In this document: one piece after another, positions 13,501-28,799 of the stretch | Layout of the letters: every line of letters starts with the position of its first letter | Position numbering within the stretch: the first letter of the stretch is position 1 | Assembly (NCBI GenBank): GCA_942486035.1 | Contig: CALNXK010000030.1 | Coordinates: forward strand, 891,001-955,000 | DNA length: 64,000 nucleotides | Source: Porites lobata | Lineage: Eukaryota > Cnidaria > Anthozoa > Scleractinia > Poritidae | Direction: 5' to 3' | The notes under the pieces: model-generated | What the model saw: the letters and a program-made list of their open reading frames with translations, nothing else | Databases searched by the model: none | What the model was told of the DNA's origin: nothing | Position numbers and translations under genes: made by a program

Positions 13501-16500
13501 AAACGACCTCGATTTTAAAATCCGAGAGAAAAGAGAAACTGGACTGGTGAGTGTTTTTGTATGAGTAACTATAATTTTAAGACTGTAAACTGTAATCCAA
13601 ACGCCAAATCAATAAAGAATTTGACAACCGCTTAAGGTGGCTCCGTAATTAATACTAGAGCATTTTGCTGTGACAAATTTTCCGTTATAACTTTTTGGTT
13701 CTTAACGCGATGGCTGCGAAACTTTGCAAAGAACAACAGATATCATTCGGCAATAATACGGAATATTCCGATTTCATTGATGTTAAATATTCCTTGAGAA
13801 ATTAGCGCTTAAAAGGACCCTACTGTTGGAAGAAAATCGCGTCTAGTAAAAATAATTGCTGATATTTTTTACTGACATTTCTGGTATCGGCTTTAATTGA
13901 TATAATAAATATGCCAAAGGAATTTCAGAAAAATCGTTGGAGCAGAAGTCCGTAACTAAAAGTCGCTCAAAATTCAGCTGTGAAATTGTTTTGTAATTTC
14001 AAAAATAAATTACTTTCAGGTAGAAGGAGCCACCAGTTTGAATTTTCGGGACAAGTAAATTCAACGTTTGCTAATTCTTAAAACAAAAGTCGATTGCCTA
14101 TCGTGCTATTCTTTAAAACGTACTTTTTAGTTTTAGAAGCACTGTAAATTGCTCCAAACCTTGCTCTGAAGGAGAATGACTTGTTCTTCGACATTTTTAA
14201 AATATCCCTTTGCAGTTTTGGCTTAAAACTCCTGCTGCATACATTTTGATGTATTGCAAGGCATTTTCAACGACTTCTACTGCTGTTCGTTGCTTCCAAC
14301 TCAGGAAAAAAGTATTGAGATTGGACGCTACCTCGTATAAGAGCTCAGATAGAACTGTCCAGCACCTTTGTTTATAACTACAAAATGAGCACGAGCGGCA
14401 GTTCTGCGAGGAATTCGCACCTCACCCAGGGGGGACGAACGACAATGATGACCACTCCTGTGAACCGAATGACATCACAGTGCAAAATAAAATTATCGCA
14501 AAAATACTGCCCGTGAATAAATTTACAACTCTGAAATTTTTGTCACTTCTTCCTTCAATGAATGGGTATTTTTTCCTTGATTATTATGTTTTGCTCTGCA
14601 ATACATGTTTATACAGATCTGTTCACAGACAAGGGCATCATTGTCATTCGTCCCCCCTGGGTGAGGTGCGAATTCCTCGCAGAGCTGCCGCTCGTGCTCA
14701 TTTTCTGGTCATAAACAAAGGTGCTGGACAGTTCTATCTGAGCTTCGATACAACGTAGCTTACAATCCCAATACCTTTTTCCTGAATTCGAAAAAGCTTA
14801 CAGCAGGAAAAGCCGTTGAGGATGCATTGCAATACATCAAAATGTATGTAGCAGGAGTTTGAACCAAAACTGCCAAGGGATATTTAAAAAATGTCGAGGG
14901 AACAAGTCATTCGACGTCAGAGCAAATTTTGGAGCAATTTACAGTGCTTCTAAAACTGAAAAGTACCCTTTAAAGAATAGCACGATAGGCAATCGGCTTT
15001 TGTTTTCAGAATTAGCAAACATTGAATTTACTTGACCCGAAAATTCAAACTGGTGTCTCCTTCTTCCTGATAGTAATATATTTTTGAAATTCCAAAACAA
15101 TTTCACAGCTGAATTTTGAGCGACTTTTAGTTACGGACTTCTGCTCCAACGATTTTTCTGATATTCCTCTGGCATATTTATTATATCAATTAAAGCCGAT
15201 ACCAGAAATTTCAGTAAAAAATATCAGCAATTATTTTTACTAGACGCGATTTTCTTTGAACATTAGGGTCCTTTTAAGCGCTAATTTCTCAAGAAATATT
15301 TACCATTAATGAAATCGGAATATTCCGTATTATTGCCGAATGATATCTGTTGTTCTTTGCAAAGTTTCGCAGCCATCGCGTTAAAATCGAAAAAGTTATG
15401 ACGGAAACTTTGTCACAGCTAAATGCTCTTGTATTAATTACGGAGCCACCTTAAAAAATGAAAAGAAAATAATAAAATCAAACACCGTTAGAAGAGTGAG
15501 TGCAAAAATCAATAATGGCTTATGCTCATGTGCGAGAACGTCTTATCTTGTTGTTGCTGACTTGTCCTTGATACGACTTAACCGTATGAAATAAATTATA
15601 TATCCGCGTATTCCATATATAGAAATCTATCCTAGAAGATGCCATGCACCTGCGAGAAACGGCAGAAGACGTAGATGAGGCGATCAGTGCTGCTGAAGAG
15701 CTGTTGACGAGCCTCAGGCTGCTTGTAATTGAGGTATGGAGTCACATCACATCACGAAAAACCCAAAGAAAGTTATGAATAAACAAAAAAAAACCCGGGG
15801 GGGGGGGGTACTGAACACAGTTTTATGCCAGGAGGCTTCGTCACGAGGTCCAACCGCTCACCCTTTTATACACCATTTTTGGCAGGAGTCAGAGTACTCC
15901 TTTCGTTTTGTATTCCTTTTATTATTGACAAATGGTACCCCTTGCACATACCTTTAAAAGTTCAGAACGCTGCATTTCTTTTTACTCGTGCTGTATATGC
16001 ACCGTAATTTAAATATGAATAAATCCCTAAACCAGGACGTTTTCTTGTCTTTTTCGTTGCCATAAAATGCGTCTCCTGTCCCTTTAGGCCCTTCCACAGA
16101 CCGCATAATGGATTTCCCTTCTCTTTGATGCACTTCAACTAGAATTAATTGGTGTAAGGTTTTATTCGCTGATTTTTTTTATCCGTAGCCCCAGAACAGT
16201 ATGCCTGACGTTGTTATCTGGATGTTGAGTGGAGAGAAAAGGATAGCATATCACCGCATTCCGGCCTATGATGTTCTCTACTCCAAACATTCGGACTGTC
16301 GTGGCAAGCATTGTGGACAGGTGTTAAATCTATTTATGCAGGTAAGATTGGTTTTATGTTAACAAGAAAATCTTAAGTACCGCACTTACGGCAAACACCA
16401 GGTAGACTTGCACGTGACCATTTTTCCGCCAGAAAATTTACCGTCCTACTTCAAGGAACCGTCTTTTAGATAAACGGCTAACGCAAAAACGTAAGAATTT

Positions 16501-19500
16501 GGAAACAGCATTTCTTTTACTTTTCTTATTTATTGAGCCGATTTCCACGCTTACCAGTGAAGTGTCTTTGGCCTTAAACACTGTTCAGTATGAAGGCACA
16601 AAAATTAGAATAATAATTTTGAAAACGACCCAAGCGAACTTTGTAGCCATTTAAGTGAAAAGAGGCTAGAAGGTGAGTTTTTTTGGGCACGATAAGCTTG
16701 AAAAGCACACTGTCAGCAAAAGAAAAGGAAAGGAAAAATAGAAAGAGCGAGGAGGAAGAAAATGGAAGAGAAAAAAAGCGATGGTCATGCGCCCTCAGTC
16801 TTTTTATTGTTGAAGCTATCTTAAAATAAATACAACTCCATTTTAACCTCCACAGTACCCTGGAAAGAAAGGCTTTAACATAGATGGTTACCCCGAAGTC
16901 CCTGCTCATGTCCGCGTTATATTGTGGCTTGGACTCGAGGAACATCAAGAGGCTTGGACGAACCGCCAGGAAACTGAAGGCGAAGTTTGTGTATTCGCAG
17001 AAACGGTATAGTGATCATACATTGTTTTAGCTTGGCATCTTTTCGTATTAGTGCATGATGACTGCCATTTTATATAGTTAAAGCCAGTTCCTTAACACAC
17101 CATTTAATAAAATTTCGAAGTTCATATTACTTAAATTCTTGAATTCATTCAATTCATTCAGATATTCAATTCAATACTTCATTTAATTCTTTACTTAAAT
17201 TCATTGTCGAAACATCGGTGAGCTTGTTAGAAAGAGTTAATTTTGAAAAGTATTCCAAGATGTTTTAGTGTTTTAACTTACTTTAATCGAAAATTTGTAC
17301 AATTATTTATTTCCTATACACGAACCCTCAAGCTAGTAAGCTTTAAACGTCATCATGTATGAATAAAGGTTTTGATTTGATTTTATTTGGTTTAAATTCT
17401 TCGCAAAATGATAGAAATAGGGGCTTCAAGTTTCGGGATTTTTACCAGGCAATACTGGAAAATATTTCAAAATGGTAACCCGGAAAAGGTCCTGCCGTTC
17501 TGTAAGTATTTTCAAGCACATGATCTTAGTGATTTCCGATTTTCAAGGTAAAAATCTAACATTTTAAGACGAAATCCATCAGGAAGTTGTCGTAATTTTA
17601 ATTTTCAGCTGAAAAAACCTTGCACCAGATTAATTTAAGCCATATCGTGCATTCGTTTTTTTACTTTTTAAGGGTTATTGATAGAATTAGTTACCAACGT
17701 CAAAGACGATCTCTTTATATGAGAGCCCGTGAACCCTGATTTTAAATTTCACAGGAATTGTGAAAACACAGGCAAAATGTCATGAGTATAAGATTTCATT
17801 TTGTGAAGTTTAAAGCTTTTGAAATTTGTTTTCTCGGGCTCCTATGAGAAATTTTCTTTGGCGTTATTACATAAAACTAAATACATATTTAGCCCTTGAA
17901 AAGAATGAAAAAAGGAGAATGCAATATGCTTTAAATAAATAACAATTATTATGGTACAAGGATTTTGTCCGATGAAAATTTCAATTATTACTTAATTTCC
18001 TAATGGATTCCGTCTTAATCTTACCTCTTGTTAGTATGAGAACCAGATGAGCGTGCTTGGAAATTGGACAGCAAAAGGCCTTCCTCGCCCTGCCTGGTCA
18101 AACGCCGGTGGAAAGGTGAGAGTTCACGCTACAAAAAATAAAGACCAGTTTCAGTTATCAAGCGAAGCATAAACAGCTTACTCTGAAGACTTTCCCTCCG
18201 TTGAGGGTAAAGGGAGAACATTAGTGATCTCGAGTCGAAGCTAGTTTGCGGAATAGCACGTGGCAAGACATGAGGAATTACGTCAACTAATATTATACGT
18301 GATGTCGTATAGATGAATATCTACTTTGGGTTAGGGTTTTAATTTTTGTTGTTAAAAATGTCAAACCAACGCCAACTCTTATCCGGCTATCCGCAAAATT
18401 TATGTCAATCTATTACATGTTACACGTCATTTTGCAAACTCTATTTTCATTTTACTCGGGCCGTTTTTTCGCTACATGATAATTGGTATGGCCAGCAGTA
18501 CATAACGCATACACACCGCCGTATCACTTGCGCGGTGTCCGCCATGGCCAGCAGTTTCGCCCTCATTTTAGCTTGCGAGTAGGCCCCTTTGTGCGAATTC
18601 GGAGAAAATTTTGGCCGCGCGAGGAAATCTACGGAGTATGATCGATTGCATGATGAAGGGAGTCACAGTAATTGTTGAAATGAATGGATGAATAAATATG
18701 ATAATGAATACTTAGAAAATAATTAATGCTAAAGACACAAACAAACGTTTAAAGAAAGAACCAACAAATCTTAAGAGAAACTGGATTTTAAAAAAAAAAA
18801 AATAGTAACTCAATATTTCCATGTTAAATTACTTTCTTACAGCTGAAGCTTCTGAAAGAATCATTTACTGCACCAGACGGATGGTGTTTCGAAGGAGACT
18901 GGTTTATTAACCCAGAACTAAGGTTTGTGCAAACTAACAGTCAGATTCATTCATTTAAACTGATCATGAGATCAAAAAATATATATAAATTTCTTGTGCT
19001 GAAAAAGAAGGAAGCAAAGGTATGGTTTAACTGTCAGCTTGTTTCAAGTCGAAGCTGTACTGTCATCATCTTTTTTTTCCTGCCTTAAACAAGTGATGCC
19101 ATTACGAATTTTAAATTTATCCTTCTGAACTTAGATGAGGGCGTCAACCATCAGTCAGAGCGGGACTGCCAGACCAGACCCGTCGTAAAGAGAATTTCGT
19201 TTTTAATGAGACACAACTGTCGGACCAAATCAGTTTATTTCGTAACTGTTATTCTCGACAGTGATTTACGCTATGTCATATAACTGTCTAGAAAAGCCTC
19301 TTTCAATTTCAAATAACTTGTTTGGCCGACCCGTTCTGATTTCTGTAAGCGCCCTACGCTGAAATTAGACATAAAGAGTTGCTGAATTGATCATTCCATC
19401 AGTGAAATGTTCGTCGATGTCATATTTTCTGTACCATGTCTCTTTTTCCACAAGTTCTTGAAAGAGTATTGAAGAAATAATAGGGATCATCCTGAAATGG

Positions 19501-22500
19501 TTTAGCAGCTCTTGGCCATACATCTGAAAGCCTCTTAATTCAGAATCTAAGGCAAACTTTAACTGTGATTTATCTGGGGCCAACCTCACGCAAATGCCTA
19601 ATATGATGAGGAAGTCTTTGAGTAAAGCTTTCCTGAGAATGATTCAGGGTTGAATTTATTATAGCGTTCAACTTGTCTTTTCCACAGCTTAGCATATGAA
19701 AAAGACACGGGTTGCAAGAGCTTTTTAGAAGACTTGTTTGAAAATGAAGACCGCCTCCCAGGACAAACCTGGAAAGGTGCTGAAGTTCAATGGACAGACA
19801 TCGTGAGTAGTTGGCTCTAGTCTACGTAAGATGCAGGGATACGTCGTTACTATTTATCCATTCTATACGACTGTTTTCCCTGCCATTCACTTGTATGAAA
19901 CCTGTTGTACAAGCCACCGTGGAACCCTTACAAAGTCATGAAACCACTGACAGCGTTTTGTTGCTTTTATGTAAATAAATTAATTAACCCTTTACGCCCC
20001 AATATCCACATGCAAAATCTCCAAACTGATCTCTATACATTTCCTTAAAGAACTAGCTGAGAGAATTTGCTAAAAGATCATGGCCGTTTCTCTTTGGAGA
20101 TCATTTTATTAATTCTCATAATTTTATCTCTTGACAATGTATAGATATTGTTAGGAGAAAATTGATGTTGTTCACTATTGAGACTTAAAGGGAAAGAATA
20201 TTTCTTTTAACTTGATTGTGATACTTCAACCCACAACAGCCACCTCTTGATTAGCGGAGGTTCGACCACTTATTGCTCACTTACAGTGCCTTGTCTCGAA
20301 AGTCGAGTTAAAATTCACTCAAGCAACTGAACATCTCTGACGAGATGGGGATAGGTCAGTTTTCATAAAACCATCCAGATATCTTCTCGGTCATCCGAGA
20401 AGAGTAGACGATCAGGTTAAGAAGTTGCGCTGTGTTCTTGTTGCAGCATGGGAATGGGGTCACTAGTAAAGACGAGATAGTGGTATCTGAGGGGTGGACT
20501 TGGACATCCGATTGGACTGTTGATGCTAACAGAGCAGTGGATGAAGATGGTAACAACTCACTTGTTTCTTTCAAAACCGCTTCTTTGGGGTTAAGTGGCC
20601 AATATACCATCTTTAATGGTATTATACGATAATAAAGTTAGCTGAAATGATTATAAATAGGGTAATGTTACAAAGGACGGCAGCATTTGCTGAACTTCGT
20701 TCAATGGTGTTTGTTAATTCTGGACCCGCTTAAAAAGCTAAGCCTCCTCTGCAGGCAACGGTCGGCAATTACTGTCACTCCCCTTTTTCTCCTCATTCTC
20801 CCACCCGTTTTATAAAATATATTAAGCCTCTGGAGGAGACTACTCAAAGCTGGTGTTTAGACAAAACTTTTTTTCTCATAGTTTTCTCATAGTTGCAAAA
20901 ATAGGGAGGCATGAAAGGTTCGAACATGAAAATAACAAAGGGACCATGTTCGAAGGAACCGTGCCGCGAAATTTAGCTAAATAAGCCACCAGGAACAGGT
21001 CACCAAAGATAAGCTTATCGCCAAAATGACCGCTTAAAGGGGGAAGATGTTGAAATAAAGCTAGTGACACATTTTAGTTCGTCATGAAGATGTGGTTTGC
21101 CCTTAACGAGTAATTTTTTTTGCTAAGGTCAAGTCATTGGCAATACAGGACGGTCGTGACAATCCCTGCCGGGTTGGGTTAACCCCTCGCCCGCCTGCGA
21201 CCCGCGCCCCGCCACCGACCACCAAGTCAACAGTTTCAAGCGAAACATGATCTGATAACCTAACGTTTTAGATATAAAAGAAGGCAGAAAATGAAAACTC
21301 AAATGAAATGACATCACCTTTTACCCGAGTTTTTCTTTCAAACTGAAGGATTCTCGCTAAATGGAATAATCCTCATCAAAGGGAAGATGACCAACCGGCA
21401 TTTTCAGAAAGCTTGATTTCCATTCAAAATTCAAGACCCGAATTCTAAAACGACTAACGTATACGTGCAGCGTGGGAACCAAGGAGCTCGAATCATAACT
21501 TTATATTCTATGGTCAAAACTTATGAATCTGGAGATAAGGTACGAGATGTTATCAGAAGAAGAGCAAATAGAGAGAGGGAAAGTATACACTTTGATAAAT
21601 CTTACCTAGCTGCATTTCAATTCATTTCCTGTCTACTCTTAGGATGGGAATATGCAGTGGAGACAACTGTTGCGAGTTACGTAGCTGTAGAAAAGAGATA
21701 CCACATGGCAAGAAGAAGAAGATGGGTGCGCGGTAGAAATCTGGTGAAGAGTACTGAAAAAGAAGACAAGGTGAATCTCGTCATATTTAGTTCACGGTTA
21801 TTTTCTTTTAATTTAATTCTGGCCTTAAACAGAGACTAGAATTCAGCCCAGTTAGTGCAGACGGGACTGGACGGGAAGTCCCGGAGACCCATCCGTTCTG
21901 TAATCATGCGACTGACCTGATTATTAGTTTAAGGAAAACACCCTAGTATGGAGCCGGAGTACATGATGTATTAACTCTTTCAGGGCCAGGAAAAAGTAGA
22001 CGAAGAAGGCTGGGAGTTCGCGACAGTGTTTTCATCCAAGTTTCACAGTAAATGTCGAACAAGAGATTTAGTTCGACGCCGAAGATGGCATCGTAAGATG
22101 GTACAAACTGATCCGACTGCACCCGCCGTCTTTTACATCAGTGAAGAGGTGAGGGAAAAAGTTACCGGTAATATGTTACTAGTATTCGTTATTCTTCTTC
22201 AGGCTTTTCTCTCGTGATAATTAAAAACCATTGTTCTACGGAATTAGGAAGTAATTTAAAATTAGCTTGGACTCTTACACTTAGCCCGAGAAAACAACCG
22301 ACATTTCCCAATGCCACCACTGGTTTCCCGCGAAATGGTGTCTGAAAGACAGTAAAAGTTCCTTACTGATGACGTGTCACTATCCAGATCTGAGTAGGGC
22401 TTCTGATTGGTTGAAACAAATCCCCTGGGGCACGACCAATCAGAAGCACTAACCAGATCTGGGTAGTATCGCGTCATCAGTAAAGGAATTTCTACGCTCG

Positions 22501-25500
22501 TTCTACAGACGTCATTTCTTGGGGAAACCAGTGGTGGCGTTAGGAAATGTCGGCTGTTTTCTCTTGTTATGACTATTATAAGCACATTTCTAACAGAATT
22601 TGACCAATGACAGGCCAAGATATGATAGCAAATAGAGTAAGGATAGCGTAATAAGTACTGGCAATGATGGCGCAAGGATAGCACAATGGCTGTGCAATGG
22701 TAGCCCATTGACAAGGCAACCTAACATCAATAATAGCGCTTTGACCGCACAAAAACAGCGCCGTGATTATAGCAAAGGAATAGCCCATTGTTTAGTGCTT
22801 CCACGTCCCACAAATTCTATCCGTGAGATTGTTCTAAAACTATTTCGACCAACCAACAGGGTAAAGAAGGACATATGATGGTGCCAAGGATGTACATTAC
22901 ATTTGAAAGTACGTGAAAAATAAATAATAATTTATGATAACTGCCATATCAAGCTTAACATCAATAAAACAGTGAGCGGGCGCATACGCAAGTTACCAAG
23001 ACTGTCAAAATTGTCAAATTTATGCTATTAAAGGTTTTTAAAACTACCAAACGAAATTTGCCTCCGAAAATAGTACGATCGAGGAAATATTTTCTGGCGC
23101 CAAAATCGTATTTTACAACCCATGAGAAACACAGGATAAGAAATTAAAGGTACATGTACATGACCACTGAGACACCATTACCTTTTTCTTAAAAAATAAC
23201 ACTTAATCGATTGGAAGAAGCAAATTTAGTGTCATGGATTTTTTAATATAGCATTAACCCGGTTTATTTTTGACGATGAAATAATGATTATATGAACATC
23301 ATTTTAACTTTTTTTGTTGCTCATTTCTGCGGCCGTTCGGATTTCAGATTTTTTGGGTTAATAGATCAGATTCCTACACCCGTAGTAATCCTACGTTAGA
23401 AGTGGCCAAAATTGCGAGCTCTTGCTTTGTCAATTTAAACATCTCGAGAAAGTCTTTCTTCCGGGTGTTTGTTTCGTCTGTGTCTTAGAACCCCACAAGT
23501 ACCAGCTTAGGGTGTACCTCTTTCAAGGCCGGGACCTGCTGCCCTCAGATCCCGATGGACTATCAGGTACGTTTGGAAACTAACGAAAGTGGCTAAAAAA
23601 AACTTTCAGTTTCACTTTAAACGTTTAATTGACCAATTGTTCCAACAAGACGACCAGCAAATATGTTAATTTTTTTTGGTCTAACGTAACTTTGAATTAT
23701 ATTTCAAGCCTTAGAATGCAATTTTAATCCATCGAATAGACTCATATTACTAGCCACAGACCTCTTCTCTCGTCGTTTTTAGAGGAATTAGATTAGACAA
23801 CACATTAAGGTTATTTATACGAAGTTTTTCTCGTCTTAGCTAAGACGCGTCTTATGTAAGAACAAGTGTTAAGTGCTGTTCTGAAATAAGACGCGTCTTA
23901 GCTAAGCCGCGTCTTATTTTAGACGAAATGTGCCGTTTATAAGGAAAGTTCGCGTCTTATTTAAGACGCGTCCTATGTAAGACGCGTCTTATTTTTCCTC
24001 GTATAAATGGCCCTATTGTCGATTATGGTTCATAGATATCCAGCTGTTTTAGGTCATCTTTGACATCTTTTTGCTGTGCAAAGTTATATATTTAGTGCCT
24101 TTATCCATTCACAAAATCCCCTTGTAGGGTGACGAGGATATCAAACAAATTTCATTAGGGAGCACTAAACCATAATAATTTTTTGGTGATGCATGCTTGC
24201 AGTTACAGCATCAAAACTTTAAAATATTGCCCAATTTTTTACTTTTCAATTCATGTCCATCCCTGCCATCCGTAACAATGGACGACTAAATTGAACCTTT
24301 GTTTTCGAAATTCAATAGATGCGAACACACGTTTTAGCTATTTAAAAAGACAGCAGCAGGCCTTGTTTGATCAAATTATTTTATGAGCAGTTATTTATCA
24401 CCGGTATTTGTTTCACATTATCATTTCATAAAGTTTCACGAAGTTTCGTATTTTTAAATTGTTGTGCTCAAGCAAAAACTTTACGTGTCATCATCATAAC
24501 CGCCGACTGGATAGCTCAATTGTTCAGTTAGGTACCAGCTTCGTTTGGTCGGTCGGAATTTAATCTTCTCGGATAAAAAAATAAGAAAAAACCGTCTCGC
24601 AGCTGTTTCAGCCATTTGACTCTTGGGATTTAGACTTTTAAGGAACTAGTGGGTCTAGTAGAGGATTTAACAATCTTCAGGCAATACTTAAATTGGAACC
24701 CCTCCATGTTGAGTTGGCCTTACCATGCCAATGTGAAATCCGACTAGGCATTGTTCACAAGATCATTTGATATATCTAAGAAACTCCACTTGTTTCCTCC
24801 TTTATTTCAGACCCCTACGTGCGTATCGTATTTGTTAATCAGAGTCAAGTATCAGAGACTCGCCCCCGGACATTGTGTCCCACCTGGGACCAGACGCTGA
24901 TTTTTGAAGATGTCCTTATTTATGGAAGTCCTGAAATCACGGAAAAGTCTCCACCTCGAGTTGTTTTGGAGTTGTTTGACAAAGACGCCGTGGTAGGATA
25001 TCTAAAGAAAATATCTTTACACGGATAAGCAACAGATGAACCCTCTGGCCATTGATCATTTTATAAAAAAGAAATAAAGAGATTGGCAGCAAAGGAACTC
25101 TCTTACCATTTAGGAGCTTGGTCGGACCTGCCTTTAACATTTTGGCGAGAGGTTTATTACAGTCATACAACTGTATATCTGTATTCTCATACAATTTTCT
25201 CGTAAAGCACTATCGCGAACCGCAGCTGAGCTATGAGGCTGGGTGGGTTATAGCCCCACCAATAATTTTTTGTGGAATCAGTGCTTTTTTGCTTTTACAA
25301 AAGTACTTCTAATCTTTATGTTTAAAGCAAGGGCAATTGTACGCTTTTGTGCAGAAAACAAACAAAATGGAAATAAAAATTCGACAAAATTTTTGTCAGG
25401 ATAAAGATTGAAATAAACGTATTTCCTGTGATTTTAGAAGTTCTAAATTTCAAAGCTTTCTGGGAAGCTTGCCCCCGAACCCCGTTTGTTATTTTCGCGC

Positions 25501-28445
25501 GCTAGTCCGACCAATCCAAAATACGCTCCTCCAGGTCCCTGACGATGCTTTTTATAAAACCGTTACTAGATCTATAGAGGAGATCATTATATCTTGCTAC
25601 GATAAGTGTTTCATTTCTTGCCTGATTAATAGCTTTGTAATATCATTTCTAGGGGAAAGACGAGTACATGGGCCGTTGCGTGGAATCTCCAGTCGTGAAG
25701 CTTAAAGGGCAAGGCCCACCTGCTCCGAAGTTGATGTGGGAACCAATCAAGAAAGGAGTTGATGATGGTGGTGAAGTCCTGGTTGCGTTTGAGCTCTTCC
25801 TGGTGAGGAAAATATGAATAGTATTTATCACGAGATATCGTCATCATCATCATCATCGGTCGACCGAAGAGCAGTCGACTGTAAGTCGTCTCCAAATGGC
25901 CCCAAATGCGCACAATATCATCTTCCTAGAAATGCGTATTAGGATGGATCCATTCCTGGACTTAACTGGAAAAGGACTTATGCGGTCTCCCGAGGGGTCT
26001 TCTCCTTTTTTTTGGCGGGGGGCACTCATAAAACACAAAGATGTTAGCGGGTTCATCCTTCTGCATTAGAAAAATGTGGCCAAGGAACTGGAGCTGTCGT
26101 GAGATGACCGTCGATAGCAGAGGGCTAGTGCCAGTGAGATCTTAGATTTAGTCATTTGAGATTTTGTCAGGACGTTTGATGTGGTTTGATATGGTCATAT
26201 CCTCGGCATTACAGTCGTTTATTTTTATTTTTGTCTTTTAGGACGAAGGGAATGACTTGCCGTACTTTCCACCTACCAAAGAAAACAGACCGAGTTTATA
26301 CATTGTACCAAGTGGCATAAGGCCCGCAATGCAGCGTACAGCCATTGAGGTGCTTTGTAGAACTCTAATAAACTAAAGAGCATTCGATTTATCGTATTCT
26401 AGGATAAAATGCACTGAAATATTATGGAGATTTAGAATCACGTTTAAGGCAAACGGAAAGCTTCAGATTCAAGTTGGCAGTTTCTCATTTGCATTTGCTT
26501 TTGGAATTGCCGTGCTGGGCAACCGGCGATAGAAGAAGCATGCTACCTGAAAGAAATGATCCCTGAAACATTCACATATTTCACCCCTGCGAACTCAGCA
26601 ACCAAACCCCAGTTTGAATTTGAGGCTGGGTTTGACTTTAAGTTCAAATCCGTCCGTTATTCAAATCATTTCTTATGGAAAACGTACTTTAAATATAGGA
26701 GGTATAACATAAATATAGAGAATATGATTTACACAGGAGAAAATAGGAAGAAAGGCTAGCAGATAAAAGCATGGAGACACCAAAGCCCTACATCGGTCAA
26801 CAATTGTATCTTGTACTGTTATGCTGATAATTGCATGATTTGTTTTTCCATTGTGGATAGCTTTTTGTTAATTTGAGATGGTTTTCGCAACATTCGTTTA
26901 CTGACATGTTCTTTTCCTGTCTAGGTTCTTTGCTGGGGCGTTAGAAACATGAAGAAGTTTCAGTTGGCAAATGTTTCATCACCGAGTATTGAGTTTGAAT
27001 GCGGAGGCCATACCATCCACTCCTCCATTATCAAGAACACACAGAAAAATCCAAATTTTGATCAACCAATTTTCTTCTTTGACACGGTAAGGGGCTGTTT
27101 CCAATAGGAAGGCTCAAATATCAGCCGAAAATGCATGAAATTACCATAACTATAACGTTTTTTTCATTTAATCTGTTTCTCCTTTTCTCATTGATTTGAT
27201 TCCCCTGAGCAAATTCTTCATAGCCGGCTAGCGCGCGCTGATCAAAATTTGAAAGTGTTTTTCTCGAAAATTTCTCCACGCGCGCGTGGAGCTCCGCTAT
27301 AAATTTGTTGAAGTCAAACGTTTTGTTATCGACTGAAAAGCGACGCGCAGTAATCTTTATGTGAAGAAACCATAGCAGATGTATTGTTTTTAAAGCCCCG
27401 TTTGTATGGAGATAAGTTGAAGGGTCACTCGCCTTATTTGCTGAATCAACTTTAGCGAGCGTTTTTATGAAAAAGAGCTGACCCTGTTCATCAAATAGCT
27501 AAGAGCACTCCCAGATGCTCTGATTTTTTACAAACAGCACTCGCGCATGCACTAATTGTATCGCCTTGACCAAGTTGACCCAGCTGGACGAACCGAAGCG
27601 TTTATATGGAGAAAATGGTCCCGCTAAGAAGGTGACCCTACCATGACAAAAGGGTCACCCGCCTAGCCAGGCCAACTTTTTGTTTGTAATGTAAACGGTT
27701 CGCCACGTTTTGTAAGGAAATAAGGTAAGAAAAGTTGGCTCGCCCAGGGTAGCCTCGGGTAGGAGAGTGACCTAGAAGTCCTTTGCTTCTCATTTCCGGT
27801 TCCGTTAGTTGGCCCCAGCTCTCTCTTGCTTTTGCCGCAGAAAACATAAATTTACCGCTCGCTCTTCGCGCTCGGGGAAAAATTTGAGCACGACTTGTAG
27901 GCAAGTCTAGGGGGTGACCCTTCTACTCGGGACAACTTTCTCTGCATATAAACAGGATCTAAGAATATTTGCCGTCTCTTTCTAGTATCTCCCAAAGGAA
28001 GAGCTTTATACACCACCGATGAACATCAAAGTTAGAGACAACCGCTCATTTGGACGCCACCCCGTTGTTGGTGTTCACTGTATCAAGTCATTGAGGCCCT
28101 TCAGATGTTTGCCACTGGATGATGTTGATGCTGGTGAAGACACAGGTTTGCACAAAGACACTGTGATGCTTGGGTCCATTTAATAAAACTTTTACAAGTG
28201 GCTATTGTTTTCATTATTGAAACAGTCGTTTTACCTGTAAATTGCAATTAAAGCTTTCATTGGTTCGTCACGGGAGGAAGAACAAAAAACGGCCGCGAGA
28301 GAGACTAGTGAGAGGCGTGCGAGGGCAAAATAAATAGCTAACTGTAAATAAAACAATAAGAGAGCCCAAGGCTCCTGATTAATAAATAATATTTATTGAC
28401 ACTTCAATGTCTTCAGTAAGTTACTTCTAACGCCTTGTAAAACAC

Positions 28446-28501
<56 letters not shown>

Positions 28502-28764
28502 CAGTAGCAGTAGCAGCAGCAGCAGCAGTAGCAGTAGCAGCAGCAGCAGCAGTAGCAGTAGCAGTAGCAGTAGCAGTAGTAGTAGTAGTAGCAGTAGCAG
28601 TAGCAGTAGCAGTAGCAGTAGCAGTGGCAGTGGCAGTGGTAGTGGTAGTGGTAGTGGTAGTGGTAGTGATAGTGGTAGTGGTAGTGGTAGTGGTAGTGGT
28701 AGTGGTAGTGGTAGTGGTAGTGGTAGTGGTAGTGGTAGTGGTAGTGGTAGTGGTAGTGGTAGTG

Positions 28765-28799
<35 letters not shown>

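Noticed and set aside
22360..22400. CTGATGA motif suggesting a hammerhead ribozyme
   Set aside because: The GAAA core and the third helix are not found at the required place; the motif belongs to a MITE arm.
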